Shown piece by piece: positions 42,998 to 51,292 of a DNA stretch of 64,000 nucleotides (the stretch's first letter is position 1; each line of letters opens with the position of its first letter). The DNA is from Terrimonas_A sp051954695. Its GTDB lineage: Bacteria > Bacteroidota > Bacteroidia > Chitinophagales > Chitinophagaceae. Below the pieces are notes generated by a model, which was not told the origin of the DNA, made no database searches, and was given only the letters and a program-made list of their open reading frames with translations. The position numbers were made by a program, and so were the translations under genes. The DNA lies in the NCBI GenBank assembly GCA_051954695.1, contig JBQCHL010000031.1, forward strand, positions 1 to 64,000. The letters run 5' to 3'.

Positions 42998-43060
42998 TAC
43001 GGCAGTTTATAATGCTAATATAATACGTATTTTCATTAAGCGATACTCAATTACTTCTTT

Positions 43061-45034
43061 ATGAAAAAGACTTGCCTGGTCATCTGCAGCCTGCTGATGC
43101 TGCTTTTTTGCCGTGCTTCCGGCAAAAAAGAAATCACTTCTCCTGATGGCAAAATCCAGGTAACAGTTGAGGTCGACAGGTTTGTTCAGTACTCGGTAAA
43201 ATATGAAGGCCGGGCCTTATTGCAACCATCACGTATAGATCTGCTGGTAAAAGGCCAGGAAGGATTTTCTGGCAAATTGAGTTTTAAAGATGTAAAGGTG
43301 CGGCAGGTCAATGAGCTTATCATATCCCCACTACCGGAAAAAAGAAAGCATATCCCGGATGTTTATAGGGAATTAACGATACGGTTTAACCGGCCATTCA
43401 GTGTGGTATTCAGAGTATATAATGATGGAGTTGCTTACCGTATCCTCTCACATCTGAAAGATTCGGCTTTGATAGAAAATGAAATCGCTGAATTCAATTT
43501 TGCCGGTAAGCCAATGGTATATTTTCCACAAGTGGTGAAGCGGGACAATGCGGATATTTATCATACCAGTTTTGAAGAACCTTACCAGTTAAAACCCGTC
43601 GACAGCCTTACATCAAACCATCTTTGTTTCTCTCCCTTACTGATCATGCCGACAGATGGCCCAAAGATCGCGCTTACCGAATCGGATCTTGAAGATTATC
43701 CCGGCATGTTCATTACCGGCAGCAGCAGCTCATTGCTGAAAGGACAGTTCGCCCCTTATCCAGAAGAAGAAATGGTAGCACCCGGCGAATTTCCTCAGGC
43801 TATTGTAACCCGGCGGGCTGATTATATCGCCTACACAAAAGGCCAGCGGGCTTATCCTTGGCGGGTGCTGATGATAGCTGCCAGTGATAAAGATCTTCCG
43901 GCCAATGACCTGGTATACCGCCTGGCATCCCCGTCAAGGGTAAAAGATGTATCATGGGTGAAACCAGGTAAAGCCACAGATGAATGGATCATCGGCATCA
44001 ACCTTTTCAATATCCCTTTTAAATCCGGCATCAATACCGCTACTTACAAATACTATATTGATTTTGCCAGCCGCTTTGGTTTCGACCGGATCCTGATGGA
44101 TGCAGGATGGAGCGATTATGGTGATCTGTTCAAGATCAACCCCAATATCAATATGGAAGAAATTGCCGCTTATGCCAAACAGAAGAATATCGGCCTCAGT
44201 TTATGGACGCTGGCCCTTACGCTCGAAAAGCAACTGGAACCTGCGTTAGAGCAATTCAATAAATGGGGTGTTGATTTTATCATGACCGATTTCATGGACC
44301 GTGATGATCAGAAAATGGTCAATTTTTATTTTAAAGTGGCGGAAGCCTGCGCACGCCATAAGATCATGATCATGTATCATGGAGCATTCAAACCTGCCGG
44401 CTTTGGCCGCACTTATCCCAATGCCGTTACACGCGAAGGCGTGCTTGGCTCTGAATACAATATATGGAGCGAGAAAGCTACGCCCGAACACAATTTGCTG
44501 CTTCCTTTTATCCGGATGACGGCAGGGCCGATGGATTATGAACCGGGCATATTGGACAACGCTACCGCCAAAACCTTCCGCCCTATTGGTGAAAAAGTGA
44601 TGGCAGCAGGAACACGTTGCCACCAGGCAGCAATGTTCGTAGTATATGAAAGCCCTATCCAGATCTTTTCCGGCAATCCATCACAGGGGTTAACAGAACC
44701 TGCATTCATGGAATTGCTTGGCCGCGTTCCCTCTACATGGGATACAACGATTGTACTGGATGCAAAAGTTGGAGATTATATTGTTACCGCCCGCAAAAAG
44801 AATAATGAATGGTTTATCGGTGCAATGAGCGATTGGACAACAAGAGAAATAAATATTGACCTTTCCTTCCTGGAAAAAGGAAATTATGAAGCCGAGATCT
44901 GTGAAGATGGCGTAAATGCCGACAGGTACCCTTCTGATTACCTGATCCGGAAAACCAGGCTATCAAGCAGCGACACGTATACTATAAAAATGGCCCCGGG
45001 TGGTGGATTCCTGGTGCGATTGTATAAACGCTGA
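43061..45034 (+). CDS. Glycoside hydrolase family 97 protein
   Basis: A 657-aa exported alpha-glycosidase of GH97 (SusB relatives). It has a signal peptide (about 1-20), an N-terminal super-sandwich (about 25-280), a TIM barrel (about 290-560) and a C-terminal beta domain. Barrel landmarks are RILMDAGWSDYGDL, KWGVDFIMTDFMDRDDQKMV with Asp410, HGAFKPAGFGRTYPN and GVLGSEYNIWSE with Glu465. GH97 has inverting and retaining members; the Asp in the TDFMD loop is a candidate nucleophile for a retaining enzyme. It has no SusC/D partner here and is divergent from the ThuA gene. Confidence 0.93.
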   Translation: MKKTCLVICSLLMLLFCRASGKKEITSPDGKIQVTVEVDRFVQYSVKYEGRALLQPSRIDLLVKGQEGFSGKLSFKDVKVRQVNELIISPLPEKRKHIPDVYRELTIRFNRPFSVVFRVYNDGVAYRILSHLKDSALIENEIAEFNFAGKPMVYFPQVVKRDNADIYHTSFEEPYQLKPVDSLTSNHLCFSPLLIMPTDGPKIALTESDLEDYPGMFITGSSSSLLKGQFAPYPEEEMVAPGEFPQAIVTRRADYIAYTKGQRAYPWRVLMIAASDKDLPANDLVYRLASPSRVKDVSWVKPGKATDEWIIGINLFNIPFKSGINTATYKYYIDFASRFGFDRILMDAGWSDYGDLFKINPNINMEEIAAYAKQKNIGLSLWTLALTLEKQLEPALEQFNKWGVDFIMTDFMDRDDQKMVNFYFKVAEACARHKIMIMYHGAFKPAGFGRTYPNAVTREGVLGSEYNIWSEKATPEHNLLLPFIRMTAGPMDYEPGILDNATAKTFRPIGEKVMAAGTRCHQAAMFVVYESPIQIFSGNPSQGLTEPAFMELLGRVPSTWDTTIVLDAKVGDYIVTARKKNNEWFIGAMSDWTTREINIDLSFLEKGNYEAEICEDGVNADRYPSDYLIRKTRLSSSDTYTIKMAPGGGFLVRLYKR

Positions 45035-45143
45035 TTTTTCTGCCTGCATACAAGCAAAGGGATAAACAAAAAAGCCGGGAGTAGAATTTTTATTTTCACT
45101 ATAAACTATAATTCCCAGTACAACGTAGCATCGTTCAGGAATA

Positions 45144-45617
45144 TTACAGCTCTATTTTTATTACTACTGTAAAATCTGTGCTCTCCGGGTCACCCGCCAT
45201 CATGTTTGGGCTAATGAATAAACGATAAAGCCCTTTTTGCTTTGCTTTATATTCAATTGCCTGGCCAAATGGCCCATCCGAACTTCCATCGGGCATATAG
45301 ATATGACTGAAACGGATATTCGCTCCTTCTTTATCGGGGATCACTCTCCCACTGATCTTTTTACCTTTCTCCACTTCCACATAGCAGATAACAGGATCAC
45401 CTTTTTTATCCAGGTGCCCCTTGCCTACTGCTGAATCAATACCGGGTTCAAATACAAAATGAATAGTACTGTCTTGCTGAATATTCTTTATCGCCGATTC
45501 CGGAATAGGAGGTGGTGGAGGTGCGGTGTCTCTGGCTTCTTCTTTTGCTTCCGGCACTGACGAAGGATTATTGCAGGCAATAAACACCAGGCAGGCCATA
45601 AAAATGATAATTCTCAT
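45144..45617 (-). CDS. Lipoprotein of unknown function
   Basis: A 157-aa protein with a lipoprotein signal (lipobox VFIAC, Cys15), a Pro-rich, acidic spacer (about 20-42, with PPPPPIP) and a globular, beta-rich remainder. IHFVFEPGIDSAVGKG and the final STDFTVVIKIEL suggest a jelly-roll-like domain. No family recognised. It lies on the minus strand, 39 bp upstream of the ABC exporter's stop. Confidence 0.75.
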   Translation of the reverse strand: MRIIIFMACLVFIACNNPSSVPEAKEEARDTAPPPPPIPESAIKNIQQDSTIHFVFEPGIDSAVGKGHLDKKGDPVICYVEVEKGKKISGRVIPDKEGANIRFSHIYMPDGSSDGPFGQAIEYKAKQKGLYRLFISPNMMAGDPESTDFTVVIKIEL

Positions 45618-45656
45618 ACAATGCTTTTATATTCTTATGCAAATAAGCTGCCTGAT

Positions 45657-47450
45657 TTACTCTCCCTCTTCTTCCAACGCTTCATCAGCAGATTGAGGAA
45701 TCACGTCTGTTCTTCGTTCTCCTATCTGCTGCCGCCACATGGCATAATACAATCCTCTTTTTTCCACCAGGTGATCATGCGTGCCTTCTTCCACGATCTT
45801 CCCTTTTTCCAGCACAAAGATCGTATCGGCATACATGATGGTAGAAAGCCGGTGGGCGATCATGATCGTGATAGGGTCCCTTTGCTGTGATATCTCCTTT
45901 ATAGTTTCGGTAATAGCTTCTTCTGTAAGGGAATCCAATGCAGAAGTGGCTTCATCAAATATCAGTAGCCTTGGATGCCTTAGCAGGGCCCGTGCGATTG
46001 CAATGCGCTGCTTTTCGCCACCGGAAAGCTTCATACCTCCTTCGCCCAGCATAGTGTCCAGTCCTTTTTCTGACCGCCGGAGCAGGTTGTCGCACGATGC
46101 TTTATGAAGCGCTTCCATCATCTCTTCCTGTGTGGCATCGGGTTTTACAAATAAAAGATTATCGCGGATGGTGCCGTAAAACAATTGCGTTTCCTGTGTT
46201 ACAAAGCCAATCTGACGGCGCATTTCATTATAACGTATATCGCCGGAAGGAATATCATTAAAATAAACAGCACCGCTTACCGGGCGGTACAGTCCTACCA
46301 ACAACTTTACCAGTGTCGATTTACCGGAACCGGAGGGGCCAACAAACGCGATCGTATCACCACTTTTTACATCAAAGGAAATTCCATCGATCGCATTCTG
46401 TGCTGCAGTGGAATGTTTGAAAACAACATTCTCAAACCGCAAAGTTTCCAGCACACCCAGGGCTACAGGTTCTTCCGGCCTTGCTTCCACCGGCTTCTTC
46501 ATTAACTTGTCAAAACTTAAAAGAGAGGCTTCGGCTTCGCGGTAAAAAAGAATAATATTGCCAAGGTCTTGTAAAGGTCCGAAAATGGTGGTGGAAATAA
46601 ACTGCATACTGATCAGTTCGCCTGTTGTAAGCACTTTCCGGAAAATAAGCCATAATAGAATGAAGAGAATGGATTGTTTCAACAGCGTGAGGGAAGCGCT
46701 TTGCAAAAAAGAAAGTGTTCTCACCCTTTTCACTTTCTGCATTTCAAGATCAAAGATCTTTTGCGTTTGCAAACGCAGCCGTTTGATCTCGGGGTAAGTC
46801 AGGCCCAGGCTTTTTACCAGTTCAATATTCCGCAATGATTCAGTAATGGCGCCCGACATCTGGTTGGTTTCCCGGTTAATGGAACGCTGTATTGTTTTGA
46901 TCCTTTTACTCAGCAGCCCTGTCAATCCTCCCAATACCACTACTCCAATGAGAAACACAGGTATCAGCATCCAGTGTTTGGTAATGGCATACCAGATCAG
47001 GAAGCCAATGCCGATGATGGAAGAAAAAAGTATGTTGATAAATGAATTGATGAACCGTTCTGTATCCGTCCGCACTTTCTGCAAAGTGGAAAGCGTTTCA
47101 CCGCTGCGCTGGTTCTCAAATTCCTGGAAAGAGAGGCGCAATGTTTGCCGCAGGCCATCATTGAATATCTGCATGCCGAATTTTTGCACAGCCAGGCGCA
47201 TCACATAATCCTGGAACGTTTTTGCCAGTCGCCCCAATAAAGCTACGGCCACGGCAATACCCAGCCAGAACAGCACGCCATTCACCAGTTCATGTTCAGT
47301 TTTATGCTCTTTGTTACCGGCATAATCATCCACGATCTTACCGAATATCAATGGGTCTACAAGCGTTAAGAGCTGCGCCACTCCTGCGAGCACAAGTGAG
47401 AAGATAATAAGCCAGCGTTGAGGTTTGAGATAGGTCCAGAGTATTTTCAC
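45657..47450 (-). CDS. ABC exporter (fused permease-ATPase)
   Basis: A 597-aa half-transporter with six TMs (about 1-310) followed by an ATPase domain: Walker A GPSGSGKST, Q-loop FVTQETQLF, signature LSGGEKQR and Walker B LLIFDEATSALDS. It resembles MsbA/multidrug-type homodimeric exporters (lipid, drug or peptide); the substrate cannot be read. The C-terminus is acidic (SADEALEEEGE). It lies downstream of the lipoprotein gene only in position; the two are on the same strand with 39 bp between them. Confidence 0.93.
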   Translation of the reverse strand: MKILWTYLKPQRWLIIFSLVLAGVAQLLTLVDPLIFGKIVDDYAGNKEHKTEHELVNGVLFWLGIAVAVALLGRLAKTFQDYVMRLAVQKFGMQIFNDGLRQTLRLSFQEFENQRSGETLSTLQKVRTDTERFINSFINILFSSIIGIGFLIWYAITKHWMLIPVFLIGVVVLGGLTGLLSKRIKTIQRSINRETNQMSGAITESLRNIELVKSLGLTYPEIKRLRLQTQKIFDLEMQKVKRVRTLSFLQSASLTLLKQSILFILLWLIFRKVLTTGELISMQFISTTIFGPLQDLGNIILFYREAEASLLSFDKLMKKPVEARPEEPVALGVLETLRFENVVFKHSTAAQNAIDGISFDVKSGDTIAFVGPSGSGKSTLVKLLVGLYRPVSGAVYFNDIPSGDIRYNEMRRQIGFVTQETQLFYGTIRDNLLFVKPDATQEEMMEALHKASCDNLLRRSEKGLDTMLGEGGMKLSGGEKQRIAIARALLRHPRLLIFDEATSALDSLTEEAITETIKEISQQRDPITIMIAHRLSTIMYADTIFVLEKGKIVEEGTHDHLVEKRGLYYAMWRQQIGERRTDVIPQSADEALEEEGE

Positions 47451-47497
47451 TTTCAGGGGGATTGATACATTTAAAGGTACGGATGTATGAGGAACTA

Positions 47498-47523
47498 AAA
47501 GGCCCCGCTGGTGCGGGGCCTTT
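47498..47523 (-). terminator. Terminator of the DUF6600 gene
   Basis: AAAGGCCCCGC and GCGGGGCCTTT form a perfect 11-bp stem with a 4-nt loop. It is followed by TTTT on the minus strand and lies 17 bp past the DUF6600 stop. Confidence 0.85.
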
Positions 47524-47539
47524 GCTATTTAATATTTAC

Positions 47540-48892
47540 TTATTGATCTCTTCTTCTTCCTCCACCTCTCTGTTCACCTCTGTCACGGTTCATAGGGCGG
47601 CTTTCCATTTGCCTCATAGGACGTTGATCACGGTTCATCTGTGGAGCAGATTGACGGGAGGGGCGTTCTACATTCATACGCCTTTCCGCATTACTGCTAT
47701 TCTGTCTTCTTTCAAACACCTGCCTATCAGGTTGACGGTCGGCTGGTCTTTGCTGGATATCTCTCCGTTCGCTGACACGATTGTTATTATCGTTGTTGCG
47801 CGGATTATTCTGTCTCCAACCAGTACCGCTATTATCATCTCTTGTACGCGGGTTGTTTTGTCTCCAGCCAGTGCCCTCGTTATTATTATCCCTTACAGGA
47901 TTTGTATTAGTCCTGGCATTGCCGTTATCATTTGTCCTTGTACGTGGATTGTTTTGCCTCCATCCGGTACCTGCGTTGTTATCATTATTATCGCGGCGGG
48001 GATTATTCTGCCTCCAACCTGTGCCCGCGTTATCATCTCTTGTACGTGGGTTGTTTTGTCTCCAACCGGTACCTGCATTATCACGTCCTCCATTATTATT
48101 ATTGTACCGGTCAAAATTGCGCGGTGCAATATTCCTGTCATTATCACGCTGAATGTTTGGCCTGTAAAAGGAGACCTCATTATTACGTACTCTTGCCCTG
48201 CCTGGAGAGTTCACCTCGCGGAAGCGTACGGAACGGATATTACCTGCATATCTTTCTGCATCACCACGGCGGGGACCAGTCACGAATACATTGTTGCCAC
48301 GGCGGCCATAATTATTAATGATCGTTGTGTTGTTGATAATTGTTACGTTCTGCCTTGCAGGTAAGCAGTAATTATAAATTCTTGGAGAAGCAATATATCT
48401 GCGGGGGGCAAAGCACCAGTAATCGATCGGGGGATTATAGCTTCCAATGGAGAAATTGATCCCAATGCTTATACCGGGTCGCAGAGGTGCCCATCCATAA
48501 TAATCACCGCCATCGCGCCAGGCTACCCAGGCAGGGGCCCATTCATAGCCAGGCATCCACATCCAGCCATACATCGGGTCCTGGAACCAGCGGCCATAGT
48601 GGAAGGGAGCCCAACCCCAACTGTAGTCTGAAACCCAGATCCACTCATACTCATCAGACCAGACCCAGCGGCCATTTGTGCTGTAAGGGCGGAAATCGGC
48701 ACCTACATTCGGCATCCACACATATCCGTATTCCGGATATTCCATCCAACGGCCATAAGGGCTAAGCTGGTCATAAAAATCCTGGTAGGTTATTTGTACC
48801 CCCACCCCGACCTGGGCAGAAGCTGTGTTCTTCATTGATGTACCCAGAACCAGGGATAAGGAAACCGCCAGGATGGTAAATAATCGTTTCAT
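47540..48892 (-). CDS. DUF6600-type Trp-rich exported protein with GTGWRQNNPR repeats
   Basis: A 450-aa exported protein. From the ATG at 48892 it has a signal peptide (about 1-27, ending NTASAQ), then a Trp/Tyr-rich domain (about 28-165, repeated GRWxW/WxWxPGYEW-like elements) of the DUF6600 type. The remainder is low-complexity: Asn/Asp/Arg-rich with five copies of GTGWRQNNPR in about 85 residues, then an Arg/Gln-rich tail. The basic, disordered end could bind nucleic acid, glycan or the cell envelope. An upstream open extension to 49048 is not used. It has its own terminator. Confidence 0.85.
   Translation of the reverse strand: MKRLFTILAVSLSLVLGTSMKNTASAQVGVGVQITYQDFYDQLSPYGRWMEYPEYGYVWMPNVGADFRPYSTNGRWVWSDEYEWIWVSDYSWGWAPFHYGRWFQDPMYGWMWMPGYEWAPAWVAWRDGGDYYGWAPLRPGISIGINFSIGSYNPPIDYWCFAPRRYIASPRIYNYCLPARQNVTIINNTTIINNYGRRGNNVFVTGPRRGDAERYAGNIRSVRFREVNSPGRARVRNNEVSFYRPNIQRDNDRNIAPRNFDRYNNNNGGRDNAGTGWRQNNPRTRDDNAGTGWRQNNPRRDNNDNNAGTGWRQNNPRTRTNDNGNARTNTNPVRDNNNEGTGWRQNNPRTRDDNSGTGWRQNNPRNNDNNNRVSERRDIQQRPADRQPDRQVFERRQNSSNAERRMNVERPSRQSAPQMNRDQRPMRQMESRPMNRDRGEQRGGGRRRDQ
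47805..48080 (-). repeat. Five GTGWRQNNPR-encoding repeats
   Basis: Five degenerate copies of a unit of about 48-55 bp, each with a GTGWRQNNPR core on the minus strand, within the DUF6600 protein gene. Codon differences among copies show they are old or selected at the protein level. Confidence 0.85.
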
Positions 48893-49085
48893 GTAAAAAG
48901 ATTTATAGTTTTCAAATAGCCAATAAAAAGTGTACCCAAAGATCAAAACAATCGTTTGTGTAAAAAGAGCCATTATTATGCCATGAGGTTGCACATGGGG
49001 AGCCAGGAACACATTGTTATGAAAACATTTACCAAAAAATTTTAACAATCAAAGTCTTAACTTCCATATCTAAAATGCCCATAAT

Positions 49086-49937
49086 ATGGACCAACGTATT
49101 ATCAACCTCTACGATGAGTACACCCACCTCCCGCTTTCCCGCCAGGAATTTTTGCGCCGCCTGATCATGCTTACCGGCAGCACGGCAGCAGCACTGTCCG
49201 TATTGCCATTGATAGAAGTGAACCAGGCAAATGCAGCTGTCACATCTGACCAGGACCTGTTCACCGAATACATTAAATATCCCGGCATTAACGGCGAAAT
49301 GCAGGCTTATGTGGCAAGACCCAAAGCAGAAAAGAAATATGCAGCCGTGGTGGTGATCCATGAAAACCGCGGATTGAATGCCCATATTGAAGACGTAACC
49401 CGCCGCGCTGCGCAGGCCGGTTACCTGGCTATCGCACCTAATGCACTTGCCCCGCTGGGTGGCACACCGGCCAATGAAGATGAGGCCCGCACCAAATTCC
49501 AGCAATTGAAAGCGGAGGATAGTTTACAGAATTTTATCAGGGTATTTGACTACCTCCCTACCCGCAATGATTGCAATGGCAAATATGGTTGCGTAGGTTT
49601 TTGCTGGGGTGGCGCCATGGCCAACAGTCTTGCAGTGAACGTACCTTCTTTAAAAGCTGCTGTGGCATTTTATGGCCGCCAGCCTGATGCGGCGGATGTG
49701 CCAAAAATAAAAGCTGCTGTTCAGCTTCATTATGGCGGGCTTGATGAGCGTGTGAATGCCGGCATTCCTGCCTATGAAGAGGCGTTGAAGAAAAATAATA
49801 TCCCCTACGAGATCTATGTATATGAAGGCGCCAACCATGCTTTTCATAATGATACAGCACCTACCCGTTACAATGAAGCAGCAGCAAAGCTGGCATGGAA
49901 GCGGACGATCGATTTTTTTGGAAAATATTTAGGATAG
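49086..49937 (+). CDS. Dienelactone hydrolase family protein
   Basis: A 283-aa alpha/beta hydrolase. The nucleophile is Cys173 in VGFCWGGAMAN, with Asp220 (GGLDERVN) and His251 (GANHAFHND), matching dienelactone hydrolase. The N-terminus (about 20-50) has SRQEFLRRLIMLTGSTAAAL followed by A-rich sequence, which resembles a Tat-like signal though without a twin Arg. It may act in the periplasm on lactones or esters; the substrate is unknown. It starts 193 bp upstream-divergent from the DUF6600 gene. Confidence 0.9.
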   Translation: MDQRIINLYDEYTHLPLSRQEFLRRLIMLTGSTAAALSVLPLIEVNQANAAVTSDQDLFTEYIKYPGINGEMQAYVARPKAEKKYAAVVVIHENRGLNAHIEDVTRRAAQAGYLAIAPNALAPLGGTPANEDEARTKFQQLKAEDSLQNFIRVFDYLPTRNDCNGKYGCVGFCWGGAMANSLAVNVPSLKAAVAFYGRQPDAADVPKIKAAVQLHYGGLDERVNAGIPAYEEALKKNNIPYEIYVYEGANHAFHNDTAPTRYNEAAAKLAWKRTIDFFGKYLG

Positions 49938-49990
49938 CTGTTCGACAAAGGGAAGTAATTGGATCCCATCTCTTATCTCAATTTCCTCAC

Positions 49991-50004
49991 TTTGGCTATC
50001 TTCG
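49991..50004 (+). promoter_or_regulatory. Possible TTTG/TATCTTCG promoter for the J-domain gene
   Basis: TTTG at 49991-49994 and TATCTTCG at 49997-50004 lie just before the GTG at 50011. TATCTTCG differs from TAnnTTTG by one base, and the TTTG is too close to serve as its -33 element. Confidence 0.3.
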
Positions 50005-50010
50005 CCGCCG

Positions 50011-50664
50011 GTGAAATTGAAAGACTACTATGCCATCCTTGAAGTGCCTACTTCCGCCTCTCCCGACGATATAAAAAAAGCATATCGCCGGCTGGCACAG
50101 TTATATCATCCCGATAAGAATAATAATGAAGCATACGCTGTGGCACAATTCTCAGAAATAAAAGAAGCATATGAAGTATTAAGCAATACCAATCTCAAAG
50201 ACCAGTACCTCCAACAACGCTGGTATGCCCATAGCATGGGCAAACGGAGCACACAAGGACCTGTAACACCGGAAAACATACTCAGGCAACTACTGGAACT
50301 GGATAAATATGTGCATCTGCTGGATGTGCACCGTATGGATCAGGGGGGCCTTCATCATTACCTGGAAGACCTGCTTTCAGAAGATACCATTCAACGGCTA
50401 AATAGTTTCAACCAACCAGATATCAATCGCCAGATCATATTGACTACTCTCAATACCACTCATCCCCTGGCCTATAAACTTATTCCCCGCATTACAGATC
50501 GCCTAAAACACCTGTATATTTCTGACAATACACTCCATGAAAAGATCGATCTTTTTGTGAAAGCACGCAAAATGAGCGATTACTGGGAAAAAAGAAAGAT
50601 CTGGCTGATCCTGATATTCGTTCTGATCATCTGTGGGATCATTTTCATTACTGCTGGTAGTTGA
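50011..50664 (+). CDS. J-domain protein with C-terminal membrane anchor
   Basis: A 217-aa protein. Residues 1-65 are a complete J domain with the HPD motif (33-35) and the helix II-IV core (IKKAYRRLAQLYHPDKNNN), so it can stimulate DnaK. Residues 70-190 are a helical, non-conserved segment, and a single TM (about 195-214) ends the protein, giving a tail-anchored topology with the J domain in the cytoplasm. There is no zinc finger or DnaJ C-terminal domain. It starts with GTG, the only plausible start. Convergent with the gene at 50666. Confidence 0.85.
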   Translation: MKLKDYYAILEVPTSASPDDIKKAYRRLAQLYHPDKNNNEAYAVAQFSEIKEAYEVLSNTNLKDQYLQQRWYAHSMGKRSTQGPVTPENILRQLLELDKYVHLLDVHRMDQGGLHHYLEDLLSEDTIQRLNSFNQPDINRQIILTTLNTTHPLAYKLIPRITDRLKHLYISDNTLHEKIDLFVKARKMSDYWEKRKIWLILIFVLIICGIIFITAGS

Positions 50665-50665
50665 A

Positions 50666-51217
50666 TCAGGTATCCAGCTTATCTTCTATTTTATGCAGAA
50701 AATTGGAGATAGGTCCTTCCATTTTATTGGTACGGTCATCAATAGTGTTATCTCCCAACAGGTATCCCATTTGCATGGCTGCCGGCAGATACACCAGTAT
50801 ATTATGCCGCTGATCGCCTAAAAAAGTTTTCACTTTATCAGGCGCAGGATTGTTTTTCACTCCCTCCTGCACAAATTTGACTGCTTCGGCAGCAATCCTT
50901 TCCATCGCGATCCTTGCTTCTTCCGAGGAAGTGCCTGCATAGCGGGCGACTTTATCTACGGCCACGTTTTCCTTTTTTTCAAATACCATCTGCAAAGCCC
51001 CTGTGTCCGGGTCAGCTTCGAGCAATTGATTATCCCCATCTTCCGTTTGGCTGAATTTGTACATCGCAGCCAGCACCGCCGGAATAGCTGCTTGCCCTAA
51101 TTCATGCGAAGCATTCGGATCGTCCTCATTCTTAGGCTCCTGCTTATTAGGGTCTATTTTTTTCAATACAGGATAGCCGAGAGTTTGCTGTATCGTTTCT
51201 ACTAAGTTGGTTGCCAT
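50666..51217 (-). CDS. Conserved hypothetical protein
   Basis: A 183-aa protein, mostly helical, without signal peptide or TM. The sequence suggests an N-terminal helix (NLVETIQQTLGYP), an acidic/polar linker (PNKQEPKNEDDPNAS), and a helical repeat (IPAVLAAMYKFSQ; ARIAMERIAAEAVKFVQEGVK). I do not recognise a family. It ends 1 bp from the stop of the convergent J-domain gene. Confidence 0.7.
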   Translation of the reverse strand: MATNLVETIQQTLGYPVLKKIDPNKQEPKNEDDPNASHELGQAAIPAVLAAMYKFSQTEDGDNQLLEADPDTGALQMVFEKKENVAVDKVARYAGTSSEEARIAMERIAAEAVKFVQEGVKNNPAPDKVKTFLGDQRHNILVYLPAAMQMGYLLGDNTIDDRTNKMEGPISNFLHKIEDKLDT

Positions 51218-51280
51218 AAGATTTGCTTTATTCCATATCAGTGTAAAAAACTATGCCATACTTACTCTCCTGCGATCATC

Positions 51281-51288
51281 TATATTTG
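51281..51288 (+). promoter_or_regulatory. -7 box four nucleotides before the ABC-F start
   Basis: TATATTTG matches TAnnTTTG exactly, with only 4 nt between it and the ATG at 51293. No other in-frame start is nearby, so the mRNA may be leaderless. Confidence 0.5.
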
Positions 51289-51292
51289 CGTT

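Noticed and set aside
43061..45034. A polysaccharide utilisation locus around GH97
   Set aside because: No SusC/SusD-like pair or other glycosidases nearby; the neighbours are a ThuA gene and a lipoprotein.
47805..48080. CRISPR-like repeats
   Set aside because: Repeats are degenerate, in frame, and encode GTGWRQNNPR; spacers are not unique sequence of constant length.
47462..48364. A 300-codon plus-strand frame full of Ile/Thr/Val/Ser repeats
   Set aside because: It is the complement of the Asn/Arg-rich repeat region of the DUF6600 gene; its low complexity explains the lack of stops.
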